Positions 53,101 to 60,184 of a DNA stretch of 64,000 nucleotides are shown piece by piece; position 1 is the stretch's first letter, and every line of letters starts with the position of its first letter. The translations under genes and the position numbers were made by a program. The DNA comes from Ga0077527 sp964433345 (lineage in GTDB: Bacteria > Pseudomonadota > Gammaproteobacteria > Burkholderiales > SG8-41). The DNA lies in contig CAYSQJ010000003.1 in NCBI GenBank assembly GCA_964433345.1, forward strand, positions 62,001 through 126,000. Reading direction: 5' to 3'. The notes below the pieces were generated by a model that was not told where the DNA came from, did not search any database, and saw nothing but the letters and a program-made list of their open reading frames with translations.

Positions 53101-54906
53101 AATGAATGAAGTCTGATCGCTGCCGGCATCGGCATCAGCGCCGAGGTACTGAAACGTGGCGATCGCCGAGGTGAAGGTCGTGGTGTTGTTGGCCAGCGTC
53201 CAGTAGCGGTTGACGTTGAGCAACGGTTCGATGATGGAACTGGCGAGGTTCGGATGCTCGCCCGCGGCCTGCGTGACCGATGCGGTGATGTCACGGGTGC
53301 CGGTGTTGGTCACCGTGGTGAACGCGATCGTCACCGGCCGGTAGCCCGCGGCGTCGCCCACCGGAAACACGCAGGTTGGCGAACCCGCGGGAATGCGCAG
53401 CCGCAGCAAACCCGCGACATGACCGGCGGTACGCACGACGCTGCCGGGACAGTTGCCGGTCACCGCAAGCACGTTGCCGCCGGTGGTCACCACACCGCTG
53501 GTCAATGCCAGCGTGCCGGCGGTGGCATCGAGGCCGGAAAGGGTGACGCCGGCGGAATTGACGGCGAGATTGGTGAAGGTCGGCGAGGTCGTGCCGTTGA
53601 TCGCCTGCGCGCCGCCGCCGTTGAGCGTGAACACGCCGGCCCCGGAAGTGAAACTGCCGGAACTGGTGAAGTTTCCGGCAAGATTAACCGGCGCGTTGTT
53701 GCCCGTGTAGGTACCGGTGAGTCCGAGGTTGCCGCCGATAGTCAGCGCGTTGGCGCCGTTGCTGCCCGCGGTGTAGGTACCGGCAATGGTCACATTGCCG
53801 GCCACGTCGATAGCGGGATCACTGGTATTTACGTTCAGGGTGGTGCCCGCATTGACCGTCAGGTTGCCAGCGACCGTCACCGTGCCCGCCGCCGGCGTCT
53901 TGGTGCCGGTGCCGGCGATGTTGACATGGCCGTAGGTCAGGCCCGAAGCCACTGCCTGGTTGGCCCCCTCGAAACTGACGGTACTCGTCGGGCCGAAGGT
54001 CCGGGTCGCGAAACCGCTGGCCATCGCGCTGGTGCCGGTGAGGTTGAAACGCGCGCCATCGGCAACCTCGAAGGTGTCACCGGCGCCGCCCACGACCGCG
54101 AAGCCGCCGTTGTTGAGGATGCCGCTCTGCACCCGCAGGTTGCCTGTGACATTGGTCGCAGACACCGCGGCGCTGAGGGTGGCGCCGGCCGGATTATTGA
54201 TGTGCAGGTTGCGGTAGATGATGCTGCTGATGCCGACGCGCACGGTCTGCGCCGCCGTGCCGTTGTAATTGAAAATGGCAGCGCCGGTGCCCATCGCCAG
54301 CGTGCCGGTGGTGGTTACCGTAAAGGCGCCGGACAGGTTGATTTGGCCGTTGGCGGAGCCGCCGGTCATGTCGATACGGACGCGTCCGGCATTGCTGCTG
54401 GTCATCGTCAGGTCGCCATTGATGGTCAGCACCGCGCCGGTGGTGAGGTTGATGCGCGCGATGCGGTTGTTGTTGCTGCCCTGTTGCAGCGTGACCGGGC
54501 CGTTGACCGTGGCGCTGCCGGTGTTGATGTTCCAGGCCTTGGTACTGTTGCTGCTGGATGAGCCATTGATGGTGACGCCACCGACGCCGACGGTCAGCGA
54601 CTGGTTGGCCGCATGGGTCAGGTTCGCTGCGCCGCCTGCGGCGGAGAAGGTCAGCGAGCGTGCCGCATAAGTGCCCGCTCCCGCCGGAAACGTGATGTTG
54701 TGGCCGGCATTGATGGTGACATCGTCGGCGGCGGTCGGCCCGCCCGCAGGACAGGCCCCACCCCAGATGTTCGCGGTCCATGAACCGCTGCCAGTTGAGG
54801 TGCAGACCGCAGCGAGCGCCGGCGCAGTGATGCCCAGAACCGCAATCAGCAACACGCCCTGCGCCCAGCGGGCCGGGTGCTTGCGGTTAGCTCGCCACAT
54901 ATTCAT
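50140..54906 (-). CDS. mshQ: MshQ-like giant surface protein 2 (beta repeats + LamG + DUF6701)
   Basis: 1588 residues. Signal peptide to about 32 (LLIAVLGITAPALA). Residues ~33-480 are repeated short beta-strand units rich in Gly/Thr/Asn (NLTVNAGTTLNVN, NVTIAGTYTAGSNG), a filamentous adhesin-like solenoid. A Cys-containing segment, a LamG-like domain (~645-880; GGIDEVRVYQQALSE) and a MshQ/DUF6701 region (~895-1588) follow, ending DPAARARFGIQRSSDEAIYNRENY. The C-terminal ~690 residues are closely similar to the neighbouring mshQ; the N-terminal parts are not. No good ribosome site precedes ATG 54906. Family known in MSHA loci; ligand unknown. Confidence 0.9.
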   Translation of the reverse strand: MNMWRANRKHPARWAQGVLLIAVLGITAPALAAVCTSTGSGSWTANIWGGACPAGGPTAADDVTINAGHNITFPAGAGTYAARSLTFSAAGGAANLTHAANQSLTVGVGGVTINGSSSSNSTKAWNINTGSATVNGPVTLQQGSNNNRIARINLTTGAVLTINGDLTMTSSNAGRVRIDMTGGSANGQINLSGAFTVTTTGTLAMGTGAAIFNYNGTAAQTVRVGISSIIYRNLHINNPAGATLSAAVSATNVTGNLRVQSGILNNGGFAVVGGAGDTFEVADGARFNLTGTSAMASGFATRTFGPTSTVSFEGANQAVASGLTYGHVNIAGTGTKTPAAGTVTVAGNLTVNAGTTLNVNTSDPAIDVAGNVTIAGTYTAGSNGANALTIGGNLGLTGTYTGNNAPVNLAGNFTSSGSFTSGAGVFTLNGGGAQAINGTTSPTFTNLAVNSAGVTLSGLDATAGTLALTSGVVTTGGNVLAVTGNCPGSVVRTAGHVAGLLRLRIPAGSPTCVFPVGDAAGYRPVTIAFTTVTNTGTRDITASVTQAAGEHPNLASSIIEPLLNVNRYWTLANNTTTFTSAIATFQYLGADADAGSDQTSFIAGRYAAGTWTYPSSSASVGSVQVSGLLTATLAGDYALGEMVPVLFSHWRMDQPGGWNGTAGEVIDSGGGGFHGVAAGLTTRPTTSAASPAIAGTPGTCQYGVFNRSNKDYVALGGGYPDLMSTAGGFTITAWINTSNSALPGQRIFIDDQNNASPGGWGFSVGETDRAGAGGLRFYYRQPTVVTVDTVAIPSNQWLFVALTVNLAAGADASRATLYAYNTAGTLVTTYTQTFTWTAGADAGPPSIGGETNAAGEGTNQFGFSGGIDEVRVYQQALSEGRLNLIRQDTRPCNFLNHIRIEHDGAGLTCAPETVTVKACTDALCTSTYTGSVTTTLSPAGWVGGNTITFSGTTNVDLRRTVPGVVTLGSGTTTPTPSSVTRCFNGLLETCDLDFRNTGFLFGAIPAQTAGTTSATHTVQAVRTDNNTGVCTGVFTGNVPNIELASECINPGTCQPGQLVTFTNNGSGTIAANNSASVGSWTARTLTFGANSTASFTFAYPDVGAIRLHARYNINGSGDYMTGTSSNVVVKPAGFTVSNIRRASDNFANPGAANAGGAVFMRAGENIALTATAVNSLGAATPNFGKETPAEGVQLTTALAGGLGLTSNPGLGNGLIAGGAFTAGAAAVNNLTWGEVGIMTITPRLGDGNYLGAGDVIGTTSGNVGRFTPHHFTVAANSPSFVAACSAGGFTYIGQAFSYGVAPVLTVTARNFAGGTTQNYKGTAPAAQAFFKLGNASLTGKAYTVATGTLDVSGVTGADPAIVDNGNGTATLTFGSGTGLLFARSAPVAPFDADISLAINVIDGDSVAYASNPARFGQATAGNGIAFTGGKIMRFGRLRLGGASGSQLLALNLPFEAQYWTGAFFATNTADTCSTFAVGNVGLGNFNGNLNAGETTVAAITSPLQAGRGSIRLSAPGAGNNGSVDVAVNLGTAVSANACPALTPSATAANKTYLRGQWCGVTPTRDPAARARFGIQRSSDEAIYNRENY

Positions 54907-54930
54907 AAGTGTTTGTTTTTTTTGATATTT

Positions 54931-55428
54931 TTAAGAACATTCGAAGCGGGGGGGCGCTGTCGGATCCTTGCACTTCGCCAGTGTCGCCACCACGCTGCGC
55001 TCGACATAGGCATTGTCCGGCGTGCCGGGACAGACCGCCTGGTTGCAGGCCGTCGCGGTGATCCGGTAGACGCGGATGTTGCGGTTTGCTTCGGTGGTAT
55101 CGAAAGTCTCGCAGCCCACGGTCACTGAAAATGTCGCCAGCGATCCGGCCATCGCGCCCTGGGTGATCGTGCCTGCGGGACAGGCTGCCGGCGTTGCGCT
55201 GCCCGGATTGTCGGGGTCCAGCGCCTGGTACATCGCCCAGTTCAGTCCGGCACGCGCCGCGTAATAGGCGCGCACGCCGAGAATGTCGACCTGCACCGTG
55301 TTCTGCTGCAAGCCGGTGAAAATCACCATGAAGGCACCCAGCGCCGACAGCACGACCAGCAGGAATATCCCGGTGACCAGGCTGAAGCCGCGCATGCGCT
55401 GCGGCAATTGGCGAAGGCGCATGCTCAT
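54931..55428 (-). CDS. mshP: MshP-like pilus biogenesis protein
   Basis: 165 residues from ATG 55428. A prepilin-like helix RGFSLVTGIFLLVVLSALGAFMVIFTG (residues 13-39) precedes a PilX-like body (AYYAARAGLNWAMYQALDP; four Cys residues). The G/FSLV site lacks the Glu at position 5, as in MshP and PilX proteins. It is a minor component between mshO and mshQ. It overlaps the mshO stop (ATGA). A frame runs further upstream but is not homologous. Confidence 0.83.
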   Translation of the reverse strand: MSMRLRQLPQRMRGFSLVTGIFLLVVLSALGAFMVIFTGLQQNTVQVDILGVRAYYAARAGLNWAMYQALDPDNPGSATPAACPAGTITQGAMAGSLATFSVTVGCETFDTTEANRNIRVYRITATACNQAVCPGTPDNAYVERSVVATLAKCKDPTAPPRFECS

Positions 55429-56243
55429 GGCGCGTTGCTCACCTGAGCCTGCTGGAACATGCGCACCCGCTCGAGACCGCCGCCGGCGGAGACGCTGTCG
55501 ATCTGCAGAATGATGGACACGGTGCCGATGCGTTCGGTCAGCGCACCGGCGGTATAGACGAACTGGCATTCGCCGACATTGCCGGCGAGTACCGCGCTGC
55601 TGCCGCCGGCCGGGGGCACCGGTCCGCCCGGCGGATCCTGGCTGTAAGCGTAACCCCAGTAGCGCAGCAGCTGGCCGCCGACGCAGCCATAGGTCACCGG
55701 CCCGGCGACGACATGGAAGCGCCTCGCCGGCGATGGCTCAGGAAACTGTTTCGGTGCAATCGCGATCGGCGGCGCGGCAGTGGAAGTCAGCGCCGCACGG
55801 TTGTCGCCGGCATAGGCATTCGACACCGGACCGCTGCTGTAGAGGTTGTAGACCACGATCTGGTTGCCGGCCGCGAGCGAGGGCACCGGGCCGATCGCGT
55901 CGAAGCTGCTGTCGGCCGCAGAGAAATCCAGCGTGTCCCCTCCGCCCCCGCTGTCGGGCTCGGCGCGGTAGCGGCCGCCGCCGCTGGTCTCGATGAACTC
56001 GACAAACTGTCCGCCGCCGTAAACCCGCACGCTGTTGGGCAGGGCCAGGCGCAGGTCGCGGCTGATCCGGCGCAGTGCGGTATCCGCCTCGTCGGTCAGC
56101 GACGCGCGGCGCGAGGCGTCGGCATAACCCTCCACCGGACGTTGGATGAACACCGCGACCACCGCCGCGATGATCGAGGTGATGGCAATCACCACGATCA
56201 GCTCGACCAGTGTCACGCCCGTCATTTTGCGCAGGAGGTTCAT
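55425..56243 (-). CDS. mshO: MshO-like minor pilin
   Basis: 272 residues. Type IV prepilin leader ending MTG with processing before VTLVELIVVIAITSI (Glu at position 5) and a minor-pilin body (SLTDEADTALRRISRDLRLALPNSVRV). PilW/MshO-type minor pilins prime pilus assembly. It starts 6 bp after the mshD stop and overlaps mshP. Confidence 0.87.
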   Translation of the reverse strand: MNLLRKMTGVTLVELIVVIAITSIIAAVVAVFIQRPVEGYADASRRASLTDEADTALRRISRDLRLALPNSVRVYGGGQFVEFIETSGGGRYRAEPDSGGGGDTLDFSAADSSFDAIGPVPSLAAGNQIVVYNLYSSGPVSNAYAGDNRAALTSTAAPPIAIAPKQFPEPSPARRFHVVAGPVTYGCVGGQLLRYWGYAYSQDPPGGPVPPAGGSSAVLAGNVGECQFVYTAGALTERIGTVSIILQIDSVSAGGGLERVRMFQQAQVSNAP

Positions 56244-56249
56244 CGTCGG

Positions 56250-56849
56250 TCAGGGCAGCGCATTGGGGGCATAGCGGGTGCGGTAACCGTCAAGCACCAC
56301 GGTGACGCCATTGGGTCCGGTGACCGTGACGGTGGCGAGCAGCGACAGCGGGCGGCCGTTGCCGTCGGTGGCGGCGACGGTGGCCGTGTTCGCCGGCAGG
56401 GCCGCCGTGCTCACGGCAACCGACACCGTGTACGACTCCAGCCCGCCGATCGGCGTGCCGTCGACGTTGGCCGGAACCCCGGCGGGCAGACTGGCGTAAT
56501 CATTGACATTGTCGTATGGCGTGGTGCCGCTGCTGCGCGTCTCGCCCTCTGCGCCGATGCCTTCGAGAGTGGTCGCGCAACGCGCGGGATCGGCGGGATT
56601 GACGGCCGCCGTCGACTGCGCCGTCGCCGCATTGGCGTCGTCCGGATCGCAATAGGTGAAAGGCGCTGCCAGTATTTCCTCGAGATAGGCTTCGGCGATC
56701 GCCAGCGCCTGCTTCTGCGCCAGCGGATCGGCGCTGGCGCGGGTGGTGAAACTCATCACCCCGAGAATGCCGGCCACCGCGGTGCTGATGATGGCGATGA
56801 ACACCACCAACTCCACCAGCGAAATGCCGCGGCAACAGGGCCCGCGCAT
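56250..56849 (-). CDS. mshD: MshD-like minor pilin
   Basis: 199 residues from ATG 56849: MRGPCCRG leader, then ISLVELVVFIAIISTAVAGILGVM, a class of prepilin helix with Glu at +5, and a disulfide-rich body. An ATG at 56873, overlapping the mshC stop, would give a longer leader; the closer one has better prepilin form. PilV/MshD type. It lies between mshC and mshO. Confidence 0.8.
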   Translation of the reverse strand: MRGPCCRGISLVELVVFIAIISTAVAGILGVMSFTTRASADPLAQKQALAIAEAYLEEILAAPFTYCDPDDANAATAQSTAAVNPADPARCATTLEGIGAEGETRSSGTTPYDNVNDYASLPAGVPANVDGTPIGGLESYTVSVAVSTAALPANTATVAATDGNGRPLSLLATVTVTGPNGVTVVLDGYRTRYAPNALP

Positions 56850-56856
56850 CCTTCGC

Positions 56857-57300
56857 TCAGTTGGCAGTGACATAGCCGGTCTCCGCCGAAACCACGATCT
56901 GCCGCGCCGGATCACCGGCGATGGTGCTGCTGAATGTGATGGTGGTACCGGCGCTGGGACGCCCCAGCCCGTCAAAGCTGAACGCGGCCGGGCTCAGCGT
57001 GACACCGTTGGGCGCGGTCTCTGCAGCCAGCGAGCCGCTGACCGGATAAGTCAGCGGTGTCGCACAGCCGGCGGCGGTGCCGGCAATCACCTGAGTCGCA
57101 GTGACGCAGACATGAACCGGGCGCCGCCAGGCCACGGCGGTTTTCTGCGCCAGGCGCACGACGGCCACCGACTTGTCGTAAAAACCGCGGGAATCGAAGG
57201 TGCCGGTTTGAAAAAAACGGGGCGCTGCCACGACGGCGATGATGGAAAGAATCGCGATCGTGACCACCAGTTCAACCAGCGTGAACCCCGTCTGTCTCAT
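56857..57300 (-). CDS. mshC: MshC-like minor pilin
   Basis: 147 residues from ATG 57300. MRQTG leader with processing before FTLVELVVTIAILSIIAVVAAPRFF, then a GspH/FimT-type body (RGFYDKSVAVVRLAQKTAVAWRRPVHVCV, FSFDGLGRPSAGTTITF). It is a pseudopilin-like minor component. It is downstream of the pilin genes after a hairpin-rich 105-bp gap. Confidence 0.85.
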   Translation of the reverse strand: MRQTGFTLVELVVTIAILSIIAVVAAPRFFQTGTFDSRGFYDKSVAVVRLAQKTAVAWRRPVHVCVTATQVIAGTAAGCATPLTYPVSGSLAAETAPNGVTLSPAAFSFDGLGRPSAGTTITFSSTIAGDPARQIVVSAETGYVTAN

Positions 57301-57317
57301 CGCCCATCCACATTTGT

Positions 57318-57384
57318 AAAAACGGGGAAGCGCAGCGAACCACGCCCCCCCGTTCTCAGCCTGCCGGGGATTCAAACCCCGGCA
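57318..57384 (-). terminator. Two hairpins after the second pilin gene
   Basis: Minus strand: TGCCGGGG/CCCCGGCA (8 perfect pairs, 57384-57362) with no T-run, then AACGGGG/CCCCGTT (7 pairs, 57354-57321) followed by TTT. They likely stabilise or partially terminate the pilin mRNA before mshC. Confidence 0.55.
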
Positions 57385-57405
57385 CTATTCCGGTCAGTCT
57401 ACTGA

Positions 57406-57798
57406 TCAGCAGCCCGACTTCGTGGCATAAGGCGGCGTCGTGGCATACGTCACCTGGCAGGCTGTATCCGCGTCCAGCGAGAAGGTCGGTGCAGCATAGG
57501 TGAAGCCGCTAGTGGTCGACAGCGCACTGGTAATACCCGCTGTAGTCGGGATACCGCTTGTCGCCGCCACAGCCGTTCCGCCCATCGTGCAAGTGGCGCC
57601 GGTGCTACCTGCAGCCACCCACTGCGCCTGACACAGCGCAACGGCACCGTTGATGGCGCCAACCAGACCATCGGCAGCAGCAGATTTCGCATTACTGCTG
57701 ACATCAATAAACCTCGGGATCGCCGTCGCCGCCAGAATGCCCAGAATTGCGATCACGACGATCAGTTCCACCAGTGTAAAGCCGCGCTGCTGTTTCAT
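57406..57798 (-). CDS. mshA: MSHA-type major pilin (MshA-like)
   Basis: 130 residues. Leader MKQQRG, processing before FTLVELIVVIAILGILAATAIPRFIDVSS, and a C-terminal disulfide pair (CQVTYATTPPYATKSGC). A strong AAAGGAGAGG ribosome site 4 bases before ATG 57798 supports high expression. It is one of two adjacent MshA-type genes and would be assembled by MshE/G/I/J. It follows the other pilin gene by 75 bp. Confidence 0.88.
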   Translation of the reverse strand: MKQQRGFTLVELIVVIAILGILAATAIPRFIDVSSNAKSAAADGLVGAINGAVALCQAQWVAAGSTGATCTMGGTAVAATSGIPTTAGITSALSTTSGFTYAAPTFSLDADTACQVTYATTPPYATKSGC

Positions 57799-57873
57799 AT
57801 GCCCTCTCCTTTGCTTGCCTTCAATCGAAACCGGTTAAAAAAATCCATCCAAATCAAACTCGTGTAGGAACCG

Positions 57874-58353
57874 TCAGCAGCCCGAAGTCACCAGCGTGCC
57901 GAAGGTCGGCGAAGTATTGGCTGCCAGCGGTGCCGTGTAGGTGAAACTGCAATTCTGCGGGTCATTGCCCATCACCATCATGCGCAGCGTCGCGCCGGCC
58001 GCCGGGCCACCGAGTTCGGTGTTGTAGCCGTCGTCAGAGGTCGGGCCGGCGTTGATGCCGGCGGCGGTGACGATGCCCGCGGCATCGGCCGTCGGGTAGG
58101 TGTTGACCATGGTGACGTTGACGCCTTCCATCAGCAGGGTCGCGCCGCATTGCGGCGTGGTCGCGAGGCAGGCAGCATGCGACAGTGCCGCGGCACCTTT
58201 CATTGCGCCCAGCGCGCCGTTGAGCTTGGCGATCCGCGCCTGCACCTGAAGGTTGGCAAAGCGCGGCAGCGCCGTGGCCGCCAGAATGGCCAGAATGATG
58301 ATCACCACGATCAGCTCGATCAGCGTGAAACCGTTCTGGAAACGTTTGTTCAT
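57874..58353 (-). CDS. MSHA-type pilin (MshA/MshB-like)
   Basis: 159 residues. Leader MNKRFQNG, processing before FTLIELIVVIIILAILAATALPRFANLQ; C-terminal pair CSFTYTAPLAANTSPTFGTLVTSGC-like (two Cys). It is the first pilin gene after mshF and sits just downstream of a sigma-54-type promoter, so it is probably the start of a separately controlled pilin transcript. It is a paralogue of the next gene; which is the major subunit cannot be decided. Confidence 0.87.
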   Translation of the reverse strand: MNKRFQNGFTLIELIVVIIILAILAATALPRFANLQVQARIAKLNGALGAMKGAAALSHAACLATTPQCGATLLMEGVNVTMVNTYPTADAAGIVTAAGINAGPTSDDGYNTELGGPAAGATLRMMVMGNDPQNCSFTYTAPLAANTSPTFGTLVTSGC

Positions 58354-58396
58354 GTGATATTTCTCACAGGTTTTGAAGCCATCTCATTGATAATAC

Positions 58397-58412
58397 AGCA
58401 ATAACAGTGCCA
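58397..58412 (-). promoter_or_regulatory. Sigma-54 promoter of the pilin genes
   Basis: Minus strand TGGCAC-TGTTA-TTGCT (58412-58397), with the exact 5-base spacing of the -24/-12 consensus TGGCAC-N5-TTGCW. The start would be near 58386, about 33 bp before the pilin ATG. Type IV pilin genes in related bacteria are often RpoN/PilR dependent. Confidence 0.78.
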
Positions 58413-58430
58413 GCGTAACCCTGCCGAACG

Positions 58431-58946
58431 TCATGGCCAGCGATAAGGGCTTGCCGGTTGCAGCGCGATACCGGCGATACCGCGGATCGCGCGACCGCTG
58501 ACCATCACCTCCTGATACACGACCCTCACCGAAAAGCGCAGTTGTTTCAGGCCGTTACGCGCCTCCACCTGCAGCCGTCGCGCGGAGTTGGCGACATACA
58601 CCAGTTCGCGGCTGGCCTCGTCGAAGTACCAGACCCCCGGCTCGGGCTGTGCCGGATAGCTGCCGCCGAAATCTGTAGGCGTTTCCGACAGCCAGCGTGT
58701 CGGATTTTCGACTTCCAGGCTGCGCGCCTCGCCCTCGCGGCGCTCGAGGATCAGTTCCGCGAGGCGGATCTGCAGCGCGGTCTTGTAGCCCTGCAGCGTG
58801 GCCTCGAAGCGGGCGCGCTCCGCGGCCTCCTGGTAAAAAGTCAGCCGCTCCAGCAGCAGGCCCAGCAGCAGCGACAGGATCACCGCGACCACCGCCAGCT
58901 CCAGCAGCGAGAAGCCGCGCTGTCGCCGTTTGCCGTGCCGGCTCAT
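58431..58946 (-). CDS. mshF: MshF-like prepilin-type protein
   Basis: 171 residues. RQRG leader, processing before FSLLELAVVAVILSLLLGLLLERL, then a charged helix (YQEAAERARFEATLQGYKTALQIRLAELILERREGEARSLEV). MshF is a poorly known component beside MshG. It lies 4 bp after mshG; its stop is 19 bp from the sigma-54 site. Confidence 0.82.
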   Translation of the reverse strand: MSRHGKRRQRGFSLLELAVVAVILSLLLGLLLERLTFYQEAAERARFEATLQGYKTALQIRLAELILERREGEARSLEVENPTRWLSETPTDFGGSYPAQPEPGVWYFDEASRELVYVANSARRLQVEARNGLKQLRFSVRVVYQEVMVSGRAIRGIAGIALQPASPYRWP

Positions 58947-58950
58947 GCCG

Positions 58951-60180
58951 TCATTTTTTGGCGGTTGCCGCGGTGCCGAGGTCCCAGATCGGCAGGAACA
59001 CGCCGAGCGCGAGGATCAGCACCAGGATGCCGAGCATGACGATCAGTATCGGCTCGATCTGCGAGCTGAGATGCTTCAGTTCGTATTCGACCTCGCGCTG
59101 GTACATGTCGGCGATCTCGCCGGTGAGGTCGTCCAGCGCGCCCGACTCCTCGCCGACGGCGATCATCTGCAGCACCACCGGCGTGAACACCCCGGTGTCG
59201 CGCGCGGTGCGCAGCACTGATTCGCCGCGCTCGACGCCCTCGCGCATGCGCACGATGCGATCCGAGATGTAGACGTTCTCGACGGTGTTGGCGACCATGC
59301 CGAGACCGCTGGTCACCGGCACGCCGCTGCTGAAGGCGAGCGAAAAACTGCGAGCGAAGCGCGCCAGCGTCGCCTTCTGGATGATGGTGCCGGCAACCGG
59401 GATGCGCAGCTTGAAGCGGTCCCAGACCATGCGCCCGGCGGAAGTCGCTATCCAGGCACGCGCGCCGAAAAACGCGGCCACCAGGCCCGCCAGCATGAAC
59501 GGCCAGTACTCGACCATGAAATTCGAGAAGCCGATCAGGATCTTGGTCATCAGGGGCAGCTCGGCCTTGAAGCCGGCATAGACCTTGGCGAAGGCCGGGA
59601 TCACGAAAATGTTGATGATCACGATGGCAATCGCCATTGTCGCCACCACGAAGGTCGGATAGCGGATCGCCGACTTCACCTGCTCGCGCATGAACTTCTC
59701 GAACTCGAGGTGGTTGAACAGGCGCAGGAACACCTCCTCCAGCCGGCCGGTCTGCTCGCCGACGCTGACCATCGCGGTGTAGAACTGGCCGAACACTTCC
59801 GGATGACGCGCCAGCGACACCGAGAGTTCGCGGCCGGTGTCCAGGCTCTCGCGCAGGTCGCGCACCACCCCGGCGAATGTCGGATTGGCGGTCGATTCCT
59901 CCAGACCCTTCAGCGCACCCATGATCGGCACGCCGGCCTTGAGCAGGGTGTACATCTGGCGGCTGAACAGCAGCACCTCGGTATGCGTGACCTTGGGCTT
60001 GCCGAAGCCGAACTTCAGCCCGCCGCCATCGGCCCTCGGCGGCGCCGAGGGCTTGATTTCCAGCGGCGTGATGCCGAGCCCGAACAGCTGGCCGGCGATC
60101 GCACCACTGTCGGCGCCCTCGATCACGCCCTGCACGGCTTCGCCGCGCCCGTTGCGTCCCTTGTAGGCGAAAAAGGGCAT
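58951..60180 (-). CDS. mshG: GspF/MshG inner-membrane platform protein
   Basis: 409 residues from ATG 60180 (MPFFAYKG). Two GspF domains (KVTHTEVLLFSRQMYTLLKAGVPIMGAL near residue 70 and the second ARFARSFSLAFSSGVPVTSGL near 275) flank three helices. It is the platform around which MshE drives pilus assembly. It begins 4 bp after the mshE stop. Confidence 0.94.
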   Translation of the reverse strand: MPFFAYKGRNGRGEAVQGVIEGADSGAIAGQLFGLGITPLEIKPSAPPRADGGGLKFGFGKPKVTHTEVLLFSRQMYTLLKAGVPIMGALKGLEESTANPTFAGVVRDLRESLDTGRELSVSLARHPEVFGQFYTAMVSVGEQTGRLEEVFLRLFNHLEFEKFMREQVKSAIRYPTFVVATMAIAIVIINIFVIPAFAKVYAGFKAELPLMTKILIGFSNFMVEYWPFMLAGLVAAFFGARAWIATSAGRMVWDRFKLRIPVAGTIIQKATLARFARSFSLAFSSGVPVTSGLGMVANTVENVYISDRIVRMREGVERGESVLRTARDTGVFTPVVLQMIAVGEESGALDDLTGEIADMYQREVEYELKHLSSQIEPILIVMLGILVLILALGVFLPIWDLGTAATAKK

Positions 60181-60184
60181 CGCC

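Noticed and set aside
50140..54906. Repeats in the second mshQ as a CRISPR or satellite array
   Set aside because: The repeats are in-frame, degenerate coding units of a beta-solenoid without regular direct-repeat and spacer structure.
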